Made by a program: the position numbers and the translations under genes. A stretch of DNA of 9,455 nt from Oscillospiraceae bacterium (GTDB lineage Bacteria; Bacillota; Clostridia; Oscillospirales; Acutalibacteraceae), in assembly GCA_902774165.1 (NCBI GenBank), contig CACYHJ010000069.1:1-9455 (forward strand), read 5' to 3'. This document shows positions 1 through 6,261 of the stretch, in pieces (the first letter of the stretch is position 1; each line of letters begins with the position of its first letter). The notes under the pieces were generated by a model. The model did no database searches and was not told the DNA's origin. It saw only the letters and a list, made by a program, of their open reading frames with translations.

Positions 1-55
1 TGAAAATTGAGATAAACCGAGTCTTTATTATCGTAATCCTGCTCGGATTTCAACG

Positions 56-83
56 CCTCGAGACTCGGGCCTCGGTACTCGGG
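56..83. repeat. Four tandem heptanucleotide repeats
   Basis: Four consecutive 7-base units (cctcgag, actcggg, cctcggt, actcggg) share the consensus mCTCGGk, and a further related gctcgga lies at 41-47. The block sits directly before a long palindrome and upstream of the DUF6935-type gene. It looks like part of an extragenic repeat element, but only one copy is visible in this window, so dispersal through the genome is inference. Confidence 0.6.
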
Positions 84-87
84 ACTT

Positions 88-127
88 AAATTCTGATTTT
101 TACGGCTTCGCCGTTAAATCAGAATTT
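88..127. repeat. Long palindrome/hairpin upstream of DUF6935-type gene
   Basis: A perfect 12-base outer arm (aaattctgattt at 88-99 and its complement at 116-127) is followed inward by a small asymmetric bulge and a 5-bp inner stem (acggc/gccgt) closed by the loop ttc. The outer arm is AT-rich and the inner one GC-rich. No run of T follows on either strand, so it is not a typical intrinsic terminator. It ends 9 bases before the ribosome binding site of the next gene, so if transcribed it would form a stable hairpin in that leader. It may be a terminal-inverted-repeat or palindromic extragenic element. Confidence 0.65.
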
Positions 128-148
128 ACCAACTGCAAGGAGGTTCCC

Positions 149-649
149 ATGCCAAACGAATCCCAGACTTTTACCTTTGATTCCCTTCCGCAGAACGTGG
201 AAGAACTCAAAACGATGCCCGGGGCGGATTTTTCCTCGCCCTTCGCCACGGCGGCGCTGGTGATCGCCGCGCTCTGCCGTTATGAGACGAGCCCGAAGGA
301 TTGTATCGAAATGCTGGATTACCTCCGGCAGCCGAAGCCCATGAGCGTATATGAGCAGCAGTTCCTGCGGGACCGGCTGGGCGGCAAGGCCTATGTGCCC
401 CGTTCCTATTTCGCCGGCACGAGCCCGCAGAACGACTATACGCCCGCAATGCCTTATACGGTCACGATCTCGGCAGGACCGTACGCGTTTCAGAACGAGG
501 GGTACGCCACGCTCAACGTGACGTCCTCCGGCGCGGATTCCCCGCGTCAGATCCAGATGCGCGCCAAGGGCGGGACGATCTGGTACTGGTGGGAGAATTT
601 CCTGCTGCCCGATATCCGAAGACCCGTTTCGCAGGATCCCTGGGCGTAA
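149..649 (+). CDS. DUF6935-type protein of unknown function
   Basis: This 166-residue soluble protein has no signal peptide or membrane segment. From memory it resembles the DUF6935 family of Clostridia: an N-terminal helical part with an ACR-like stretch around residues 32-46 (FATAALVIAALCRY), then CIEMLDYL, a YEQQFLRDR segment, YVPRSYFAGTSPQNDYTP, a beta-rich middle, and a C-terminal part with WYWWENFLLPDIRRPV ending in DPWA. The family has no established biochemical role that I know of. The start is set by a perfect aaggagg at 137-143, five bases before the ATG. It is a single gene: a hairpin/repeat block lies in front and a strong terminator lies 15 bases after the stop. No clear promoter is visible in bases 1-87. 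The coding call is very secure; the family name rests on pattern memory. Confidence 0.88.
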   Translation: MPNESQTFTFDSLPQNVEELKTMPGADFSSPFATAALVIAALCRYETSPKDCIEMLDYLRQPKPMSVYEQQFLRDRLGGKAYVPRSYFAGTSPQNDYTPAMPYTVTISAGPYAFQNEGYATLNVTSSGADSPRQIQMRAKGGTIWYWWENFLLPDIRRPVSQDPWA

Positions 650-663
650 CAAAATCAAAATTT

Positions 664-702
664 GCCCTGCACGGCTCATGTCGGCCGCGCAGGGCGTTTT
701 TT
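664..702 (+). terminator. Rho-independent terminator, possibly bidirectional
   Basis: Stem gccctgc (664-670) pairs with gcagggc (689-695). After one mismatch an inner cggc/gccg adds four pairs around an 8-base loop, and a run of six T follows at 697-702. It ends the DUF6935-type gene. The converging minus-strand operon stops at 733, and on that strand the stem is followed by a T-rich aaattttgatttt, so the same hairpin may serve both directions, with weaker support for the minus strand. Confidence 0.88.
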
Positions 703-732
703 ATCGGGTTCTGTTGTGATGTGTATGAGGAT

Positions 733-1959
733 TCAGCCGATCAGCCCCATATAAAGGTCGTTGACGTTGGTGCCGGTGGGTCCTGTGACGATCAGTCCGC
801 CGCAGAGCGCCAGCGCCGCGGCGCTGTCGTTGTCCGCAAGATAGTCGTCGACGGATTTTCCGTGGCTGCGGATGCGGCCAGCCGTCGCGCCGTCGGCAAA
901 TCCGCCGGCGTTGTCGGTGGGCCCGTCGGTGCCGTCCGAGCCGAAGGCAAACACGGTGATCCCGTTTGTGCCGTCCAGATATTTTGCTGCCGCGAGGGCG
1001 AATTCCTGATTCCTGCCGCCCTTTCCGCCGCCGTGAATGGTGACGGTCGTCTCACCGCCCATGATATACGCCCGCTTTTCTTGCGGGTGCTTTTTTTGTT
1101 CCTCTACCAAAAATTCGCAGAATTCCCGCGCCTTTTCCCGCGCCTCGCCGGTCAGTGCGTCGTTCAGGACCGTCGCGCCGTACCCCAGCGCCTCGGCGCT
1201 TTTTTTTGCCGCCGAGAGCAGGAGCTTCAGGCTGCCCGTAAATGTGACGCCCGGTTCGCCTCGGAGGACGGGCGCCGGGGCGCGCAGCAGCTTCTTTTCC
1301 CGCGGCGTCAGCGTCAGCCGGTATTTCTCCGCCGTCGCTGCCGCAAAGCCGTCGGGCGTCGTGTCCTCGACGCCCGGGCCGGAGGCGATGATCTCCGGCG
1401 GGTCGCCCAGCACGTCCGATAGCAGCAGGTTTTCGACCTTCGCCGGCGCGCAGGCGGCGGCAAACCCGCCGCCCTTGACAAGGGACAGCTTTTTTCGCAC
1501 GGTGTTGATCTCGTTGATCTCGCAGCCTTTTTTCAGCATTTCTTCCGTGATCTCCGAAAGCCGGGCAAGGGGCACCGCCGGCAGCTCGAACAGGGCGGAC
1601 CCGCCGCCGGAGACCAAAAACAGCACCGTGTCGCGCTCCGTCAGGCCCTTGACAGCCTCCAGCGCGGCCTTTGCGCCGCGGACGGAGTTTTCGTCCGGGA
1701 CGGGATGCCCCGCCTCATAGACGTCAAACCCCTGCGGCGGATCGACCGCGTGGGCGTATTTTGTCACGATCACGCCTTTCCGGATCCGTCCGTTCAGCGC
1801 CCGCGCGGCGCCGCGGGCCTGCGAGACCGCGGCTTTGCCGATGGAGATCACCGTCGGCGGTTCCGCGTATTCCCGCCGCGATACGGCGTCAAAGACGTTC
1901 TGTTCCGGGTCGCAGGCGCGGATCGCGTCGGCGACGATGGTTTCGATCACGGGATTCAT
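733..1959 (-). CDS. Glycerate 2-kinase, MOFRL family
   Basis: This 408-residue protein matches the DUF4147/MOFRL glycerate kinase family, whose known reaction is ATP-dependent phosphorylation of D-glycerate to 2-phosphoglycerate in the cytoplasm. Visible family motifs are VSGGGSAL (116-123), INTVRKKLS (151-159), LLSDVLGD (179-186), GGETTV (301-306), GGRNQEF (314-320), GSDGTDGPT (340-348) and TGPTGTNVND (392-401). The first two-thirds is the kinase core and the last third the MOFRL domain; the length is close to normal. I chose the ATG at 1959 because ggagg lies seven bases before it; an ATG nine codons upstream has no such site and would overlap the preceding gene. It is the last gene of a minus-strand operon, one base after the phosphoesterase stop, so translational coupling is likely. 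Substrate is inferred from family; hydroxypyruvate- or tartrate-pathway partners are not in the window. Confidence 0.92.
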   Translation of the reverse strand: MNPVIETIVADAIRACDPEQNVFDAVSRREYAEPPTVISIGKAAVSQARGAARALNGRIRKGVIVTKYAHAVDPPQGFDVYEAGHPVPDENSVRGAKAALEAVKGLTERDTVLFLVSGGGSALFELPAVPLARLSEITEEMLKKGCEINEINTVRKKLSLVKGGGFAAACAPAKVENLLLSDVLGDPPEIIASGPGVEDTTPDGFAAATAEKYRLTLTPREKKLLRAPAPVLRGEPGVTFTGSLKLLLSAAKKSAEALGYGATVLNDALTGEAREKAREFCEFLVEEQKKHPQEKRAYIMGGETTVTIHGGGKGGRNQEFALAAAKYLDGTNGITVFAFGSDGTDGPTDNAGGFADGATAGRIRSHGKSVDDYLADNDSAAALALCGGLIVTGPTGTNVNDLYMGLIG

Positions 1960-1960
1960 C

Positions 1961-3385
1961 TTATTTCCTCCGGTCGAGAATCGCATGCTGATTGTCCGGG
2001 CCGGAGGGCCAGAGCACCTCTTTTGCTGTCTGCTCGATCTTCGCGAACAGCTCGGCGGGCTTACCGGACTTCAGCGCCGGGATCGGGAACAGCTTCGTGA
2101 AACGGCGGGGCAGAGACGCGGCGTCCGTCACGACCCGGTAAACGGGGGTGTCCGGCGCAAACTTGTTTACGCTGCCGTCGAATACGTTCAGAAACAGGGT
2201 ATAAACAAGATTTGACAGCTTTACGTTGTCAAGCAGATTCGCGGCTTCTTTATCGATCCCTTTTCCGAAGGTGAGGGCGTTGATATACCCGGCGATCTGT
2301 TTGATACTGTCGTTTTTGACGTGCTGCGCGAATTTGCGCACGACAGGGTACGGAATGCCGACTTTCGACCAGTCGAGCCCGTAGCAGCGAAGCTGCCGGG
2401 CAAGCGCTTCTTCTCCCTTGTCGGCGTTTTCGATGATGTTTTTCACAACGCCGAGCGTGTGTTCTTTGATGTATTCGTCAGTCCGTACCTCTCCGTCGAA
2501 CGTGAATTCCCTGAGATAATTCACGTCAACATACGCGCGCGTATCGTCCACGGTGAACATCGTCCACGGCGCGGGATATCCAGAGGACGAGCCGAGATTG
2601 ATCTGCCAGAGCCTGTTGCCGTTCCCGGAGATGCGGGAGGAGATCCGCTGCATGTGCGAGTGGCCGACAAAAAGATATTCAAGTCCAGCGTCCGCCATTG
2701 CGTCCGCGCGTTCGCCTGCGTCGGCAATGATCTGCCCGCCGTTGACCAGCATCGAGATGCCCGGCATGATCAGGTGATGCTGCATTGCGATGACCGTATC
2801 GCCCGCTTCCTTCGCTTCCTTGATCTGGCCGAGGATCCAGGCGAAGTGTTCGTCCGTATAGCCCGCGCAGCCCTTGCCGTTTTTGTCGTCGTTGATGCCG
2901 AGGATGCGGAAGCCCTCTTTGACTTTTACGCAGTAGGAGGATGCGCCGATCTCGCAGACATATTCGCTCAGCGCGTCCTTCGGACCGTAGTCCCGGTAGT
3001 ATTCGCGCAGCTCCGGGGGCGTCATGGTGGGAACTCCCTCGTGAATGACTTCCTCCCCTTCATATCGCGCCGCGTCGTTGCTGTTGCACCAGTCATGGGT
3101 TGCGTAAACGACGTAGACGGGCTTTTTTTCTGCCAGGCGCGCCATCTTTTCGCGGATTTCGGCATGAGAGACTTTTTCGCCGTCGTTGGAAAGGTCGCCG
3201 GCGATCAGCACCGCGTCGCAGTCGCTCGCGGCAATCTCCGCAAAGATCGCGTCGGTAATATCGCCGCTCTCCGCCAGACATTTCTGGTCGGTGGAGCTTC
3301 TGCGGTAATACGCGCCGCCGGTATCGCCCAGCGTTCTGGAATAATGGTGGAGGTCGGCGACAACAGCCAGTTTCAGGTTCTTCAT
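1961..3385 (-). CDS. Calcineurin-like metallophosphoesterase
   Basis: This 474-residue cytoplasmic protein has a calcineurin-like phosphoesterase domain in roughly the first 260 residues: D11-x-H13 (VADLHH), GDLSNDG with D64, a third block reading YATHDW (T96, H97, D98), QHH (H203-H204) and GHSH (241-244). These are the usual dinuclear metal ligands of the family. The third block is normally GNH[DE]; the bridging Asn is Thr here. About 200 further residues follow with no domain I recognise. No signal peptide is present. The substrate cannot be told from sequence; this superfamily hydrolyses phosphomonoesters, phosphodiesters or nucleotides. The start is supported by gaggag nine bases upstream. 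It lies 35 bases after nadE and one base before the glycerate kinase in the same operon. Confidence 0.9.
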   Translation of the reverse strand: MKNLKLAVVADLHHYSRTLGDTGGAYYRRSSTDQKCLAESGDITDAIFAEIAASDCDAVLIAGDLSNDGEKVSHAEIREKMARLAEKKPVYVVYATHDWCNSNDAARYEGEEVIHEGVPTMTPPELREYYRDYGPKDALSEYVCEIGASSYCVKVKEGFRILGINDDKNGKGCAGYTDEHFAWILGQIKEAKEAGDTVIAMQHHLIMPGISMLVNGGQIIADAGERADAMADAGLEYLFVGHSHMQRISSRISGNGNRLWQINLGSSSGYPAPWTMFTVDDTRAYVDVNYLREFTFDGEVRTDEYIKEHTLGVVKNIIENADKGEEALARQLRCYGLDWSKVGIPYPVVRKFAQHVKNDSIKQIAGYINALTFGKGIDKEAANLLDNVKLSNLVYTLFLNVFDGSVNKFAPDTPVYRVVTDAASLPRRFTKLFPIPALKSGKPAELFAKIEQTAKEVLWPSGPDNQHAILDRRK

Positions 3386-3420
3386 CTTTGATTGCTCCTC
3401 TGTAATGTATCGTTTTGTTT

Positions 3421-4152
3421 TTACGCTTCCGGCGTATACTCAAACGCGGGCATCAGCTGCAGCTTGAACAGATTCATCCTGTGCATGCGGTCGATTCTTT
3501 CTTTTTTCGCCGGATCGTCGATCTCGCCGGTGCGGATATACCGGTCAAGCTCCGCGTAGGTGAAGCCCAGGTTGTCCTCGTCCGTCTTGCCGCAGAGGCC
3601 GTCGATGGGCACCTTGTCGATCAACACCGCCGGCAGGCCGAGCTCTCTGCCGATCGCCTTGACCTCCTGCACGGTCAGGTGCGAACAGGGACTGAAATCA
3701 CCCGCCGCGTCGCCGTAACGCGTCGAGTAGCCGACCCAGTCCTCCGAAAGGTTGCAGGTGTTGGCGACTCTGCCGTTGTGGCTCTGCCCCACGGCGTAAA
3801 GGGTCGTCATGCGGATGCGGGCGGGCAGGTTCGTCAGGGTCTGCGGCGTCGGCTCAAAGGGAAGATTTGATTTTACGCCTTCCACTGCGTCCTTTATATT
3901 TATAATGTAATGGCGGATGCCCAGGTGGGAAACCAGCAGCTTTGCCATGTCGATGTCATGCTGCTCGCCGCAGGGCATCAGCACGCCGATGACCCGGTCT
4001 TTGCCCAGCGCTTCGACGCAGAGCGCCGCCACGATGGAGCTGTCTTTGCCGCCTGAGATGCCGACGACGGCGTTGCAGCCCTTTCCGTTCTTTTCAAAAA
4101 AGTCACGGATCCACTGCACGCAGGCGTCTTTGGTTGCTTTTGCGTTAAACAT
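3421..4152 (-). CDS. nadE: NH3-dependent NAD+ synthetase
   Basis: This 243-residue enzyme performs the last step of NAD+ biosynthesis, amidating nicotinate adenine dinucleotide with ATP hydrolysed to AMP. The PP-loop SGGKDSS is at residues 33-39 (GISGGKDSS in context). Further family marks are ARIRMTTLYAVGQ, NLSEDWVGYSTRYGDAAGDFSP, and PIDGLCGKTDEDNLGFTYAELDRYI near the C terminus. There is no nitrilase (glutaminase) domain, so ammonia, or a separate ammonia source, is the expected nitrogen donor. The length is on the short side but normal for the single-domain type. An aaggaag eight bases upstream supports the ATG. It sits second in a four-gene operon, 39 bases after the gene for the unknown membrane protein. 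I see no NAD+-sensing riboswitch or repressor site near it. Confidence 0.93.
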   Translation of the reverse strand: MFNAKATKDACVQWIRDFFEKNGKGCNAVVGISGGKDSSIVAALCVEALGKDRVIGVLMPCGEQHDIDMAKLLVSHLGIRHYIINIKDAVEGVKSNLPFEPTPQTLTNLPARIRMTTLYAVGQSHNGRVANTCNLSEDWVGYSTRYGDAAGDFSPCSHLTVQEVKAIGRELGLPAVLIDKVPIDGLCGKTDEDNLGFTYAELDRYIRTGEIDDPAKKERIDRMHRMNLFKLQLMPAFEYTPEA

Positions 4153-4191
4153 ATCGGATGCTTCCTTTCAGAATGTAATTGACGGTATCGT

Positions 4192-4950
4192 TCAGTTGAT
4201 GGCTTTTTCGATCTGTGGAATCAGCATCTGCTTGATCAGAGATTCCATGGCGAAGCTGTTCTCGATGCGGTTCATACCGACGCACTCGCTGTAATCCGCC
4301 GCGGCGATATCGGTGACCCTGCCGTTGATGTCGATCAGATAACAACGCCGTATCGTTTCCGCGTTTCGGATCAGCTTGCCGGAAGCGTCTTTTTTGCCGT
4401 TCCACTCCATCACATAATTCTGGCCGGTATCCGGGATCGCATAGATTGCGGTGAGCAGATCCGGCGAAATGTCAAATTGATCCGAAATGATTCTTGTGAA
4501 CTTGTTCTCCGGGGAGGTATCCACCAGCAGAGAACCGTTTTCAGAGGTGAACTGCGCGGCGACGCCCTCCTTCGCGGTGGTCTGCGGCGCCGGGGCTTCC
4601 GTTTCCGGCGGCGCGGTCTGCGGTTCGGCTGCAATCGGCGCGGCGGATTCCTGCGGTACGGCGGTCAGGGGCGTCGTGCCGTAATAAAGCGTTGTCGCCG
4701 CCGCCCCCGTCGCTTCTTCCGCTCCCGTCGGGGCGACCGCTGCGGGAAGCGTGGTCTGCGGCGCTGCGGCGCCGGGCTGCGGGTAGACGGGCTGCGTCGC
4801 CGGCGCGGGCGACGACGGACCGTCGTTCCCGGTGAAAACCAGCAGCAGGCCGACCACCATCGCCGCGGCGATCAGGATGATCGGGACCGTCATGCTTTTC
4901 TTCGTCGGTTCGTTTTTTCTTGCCGGCGCGCTGCCGTCGCTCTCTGCCAT
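4192..4950 (-). CDS. Single-pass membrane protein of unknown function
   Basis: I do not recognise this 252-residue protein. It has a short charged cytoplasmic tail (1-20, with RKNEPTKK), one hydrophobic helix (about 21-40), a low-complexity Pro/Ala/Thr/Glu-rich linker (about 42-150), and a C-terminal domain (about 150-252) with balanced composition, including an SPENKFTRIISDQFDI segment, a YVMEWNGKKD segment and two cysteines in the last 70 residues. Topology is most likely N-in with the C-terminal domain outside, the linker acting as a wall-spanning spacer. The start at 4950 is chosen because the promoter at 4985-5013 would exclude the in-frame ATG at 5013 and because aggtg lies six bases before it. 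It leads the operon with nadE, metallophosphoesterase and glycerate kinase, which may be only housekeeping co-transcription. Confidence 0.82.
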   Translation of the reverse strand: MAESDGSAPARKNEPTKKSMTVPIILIAAAMVVGLLLVFTGNDGPSSPAPATQPVYPQPGAAAPQTTLPAAVAPTGAEEATGAAATTLYYGTTPLTAVPQESAAPIAAEPQTAPPETEAPAPQTTAKEGVAAQFTSENGSLLVDTSPENKFTRIISDQFDISPDLLTAIYAIPDTGQNYVMEWNGKKDASGKLIRNAETIRRCYLIDINGRVTDIAAADYSECVGMNRIENSFAMESLIKQMLIPQIEKAIN

Positions 4951-4984
4951 GAGGTTCACCTGCCCTGTCGATTCATTCTTTCTT

Positions 4985-5013
4985 ATTATATAATCAAATA
5001 ATAAAAAAAGCAA
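4985..5013 (-). promoter_or_regulatory. Sigma-A-like promoter of the nadE operon
   Basis: On the minus strand TTGCTT (5008-5013) is followed by a 17-base spacer and a perfect TATAAT (4985-4990). A start of transcription near 4978 would give a leader of about 28 bases before the ATG at 4950. It is the only good promoter seen ahead of the four-gene operon. Its -35 box lies inside the terminator of the preceding small gene. Confidence 0.8.
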
Positions 5014-5036
5014 CAGTCGCTTTGCCGCGCTGCTGC
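5003..5036 (-). terminator. Rho-independent terminator after the small-protein gene
   Basis: On the minus strand gcagcag (5030-5036) pairs with ctgttgc (5010-5016), with one G-U pair. An inner cgc/gcg adds three pairs beside a one-base bulge, and seven T follow (5003-5009). It starts 22 bases after the stop of the 50-codon gene. Confidence 0.78.
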
Positions 5037-5058
5037 CTTTTTTGCGTATTTTCTGGAC

Positions 5059-5211
5059 TCAGTTTGCGGAATTGCCGCCGAGAAGACCGGTGAGCATCGA
5101 AAGGAATCCGCCGATAAAGTCAATGTTGCCGCCTTTGAGGCCGCTGAAGAAATTGTCGAGGGACGGAATGTCGAAGAAGCTCTGAAGGGTCTGAAAAAGC
5201 TGTTCAAGCAT
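5059..5211 (-). CDS. Small protein of 50 residues, unknown function
   Basis: The gene encodes an acidic 50-residue protein with no cysteine. The N-terminal half (LEQLFQTLQSFFDIP) could form an amphipathic helix; the C-terminal part (about 31-46, FIGGFLSMLTGLLGG) is hydrophobic and glycine-rich, and the protein ends NSAN. Good gaggag lies nine bases before the ATG at 5211, there is a candidate extended -10 promoter upstream, and its own terminator follows, so it looks like a complete independent transcription unit. A longer in-frame start at 5265 would lie at or upstream of the proposed promoter and is less likely. I recognise no family. Membrane association is possible from the hydrophobic end, but no classical transmembrane helix of 20 residues is present. 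Confidence 0.7.
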   Translation of the reverse strand: MLEQLFQTLQSFFDIPSLDNFFSGLKGGNIDFIGGFLSMLTGLLGGNSAN

Positions 5212-5255
5212 GATTGCTCGCTCCTCATCGTTTATTTTCGTGAAATGATGTACGA

Positions 5256-5261
5256 AGTATA
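5256..5261 (-). promoter_or_regulatory. Candidate extended -10 promoter of the small-protein gene
   Basis: The minus strand reads TGT-TATACT, an extended -10 element with TATACT at 5256-5261. No good -35 hexamer lies 16-18 bases upstream (attata at 17). It would give a leader of about 38 bases containing the gaggag site. Confidence 0.45.
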
Positions 5262-5265
5262 ACAC

Positions 5266-5415
5266 AATCGCGCAACAATATAATTACATAAAGGAAATAT
5301 GAAGAAATTTTTTCAATTATTTCACAGCTGGTTTTAATTTTTGTGCAAAATGACGAGATTATGTGCAGAAATAAAACAGGAACGTCACTATTTTATGAAT
5401 AAATTATTAAAGCAA
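5266..5415. other. AT-rich intergenic stretch
   Basis: This stretch is clearly richer in A and T than its surroundings. It holds the region after the NYN-protein stop and before the small-protein promoter. I see no convincing terminator for the NYN gene: tgacg (near 5351) and cgtca (near 5383) could pair, but with a loop of more than 20 bases and no T tract. A TATAAT on the plus strand at 5279-5284 lacks a -35 box. Confidence 0.5.
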
Positions 5416-6237
5416 TTAAATATTGTTTTTGATATAGATATGCTTGACGTTTTTGCCGGAGGTTACACGGATATCGGTCAGGAACGCGTCGGAGCTCTTG
5501 ATCAGGTCCGAAAGCTTCATGAACCCGTAGTTCCGGGGGTCGAAATCCGGACGTTTTTTCGAGATCAGGTTGCCGATTTCTCCCAGGAACGCCCAGCCGT
5601 CGTCGTCGGCGACGATATCGATCGAGTCCGAGATCAGCCGCAGCACGTCCGCCGGCAGGCCGGATTTGCGCGTGCCGTCGCTGCCGGCGCGGTTATCGGT
5701 CTTCTTCGCGGGTTCCTTTTCTTTCTCTTTTTCTTTGCTCTTCTTCTGTGCGCTCTTTTTCTGCTGCTGCTTCGGTGGCTCGGCGGGCGGCTTGAGGATC
5801 TCAAGATAGATGAACTTGTCGCAGGCGGCAATAAAGGGCGCGGGTGTTTTTTTCTCGCCGATGCCGATTACCCGTTTCCCCGCCTCCCGCAGGCGTGTCG
5901 CAAGGCGCGTGAAATCGCTGTCGCTGGAGACGATGCAGAAGCCGTCCACGTTGTCGCTGTACAGAATATCCATCGCGTCGATGATCATTGCCGAGTCGGT
6001 GGAGTTTTTACCGTAGGTGTAGCTGTATTGCTGCACGGGCGTGATGGCGTTGACCAGCAGGCAGCTTTTCCAGCCGGAAACGGTCTGCTGCGTCCAGTCG
6101 CCGTAGATGCGTTTGATGGTGGGCGTGCCGTAGCGGGTGATTTCTTCCAGCATCTCCTTCACGTAGGAATACGGCACGTTGTCCGCGTCGATCAGCACGG
6201 CCAGGCGCAGATCGTTGTCAACGGAGTTGTTCTCCAT
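5416..6237 (-). CDS. NYN-domain (LabA/DUF88-type) putative RNase with C-terminal LOTUS/OST-HTH domain
   Basis: This 273-residue protein begins with an NYN/PIN-like nuclease domain (about 10-150): LIDADN with D17 and D19, NSTDSAMIIDAMDIL with D81 and D87, and SSDSDF with D106 and D108. These acidic residues form the metal-binding site of the NYN fold. A lysine/glutamate-rich linker (about 152-190) joins it to a C-terminal domain (about 195-270) with WAFLGEIGNLISKKRPDFDPRNYGFMKLSDLI, typical of LOTUS/OST-HTH RNA-binding modules. Family knowledge suggests RNA binding and cleavage; the target is unknown. Start support is modest, an aaaggcgg about nine bases before the ATG. It follows the YtvI-like gene by 24 bases and is probably co-transcribed with it. 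The last codons are AT-rich, merging with the intergenic stretch. Confidence 0.87.
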   Translation of the reverse strand: MENNSVDNDLRLAVLIDADNVPYSYVKEMLEEITRYGTPTIKRIYGDWTQQTVSGWKSCLLVNAITPVQQYSYTYGKNSTDSAMIIDAMDILYSDNVDGFCIVSSDSDFTRLATRLREAGKRVIGIGEKKTPAPFIAACDKFIYLEILKPPAEPPKQQQKKSAQKKSKEKEKEKEPAKKTDNRAGSDGTRKSGLPADVLRLISDSIDIVADDDGWAFLGEIGNLISKKRPDFDPRNYGFMKLSDLIKSSDAFLTDIRVTSGKNVKHIYIKNNI

Positions 6238-6261
6238 GGAATCGTTCCGCCTTTCTGTGAT

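Noticed and set aside
7..37. Promoter for the DUF6935-type gene (ttgaga and cgtaat)
   Set aside because: Spacing is 19 bases and both boxes are poor; not supportable.
589..1422. Long plus-strand ORF opposite the glycerate kinase and overlapping the DUF6935-type gene's end
   Set aside because: It is antisense to a gene with clear family motifs, has Arg/Ala-rich shadow composition, no ribosome binding site, and runs through a strong terminator at 664-702.
2321..3391. 356-codon plus-strand ORF opposite the metallophosphoesterase
   Set aside because: Its composition is that of a GC-rich reverse-frame shadow and the minus-strand gene carries all the catalytic motifs.
5351..5387. Hairpin after the NYN gene as its terminator
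   Set aside because: Only five pairs (tgacg/cgtca) with a loop of more than 20 bases and no T tract on the minus strand.
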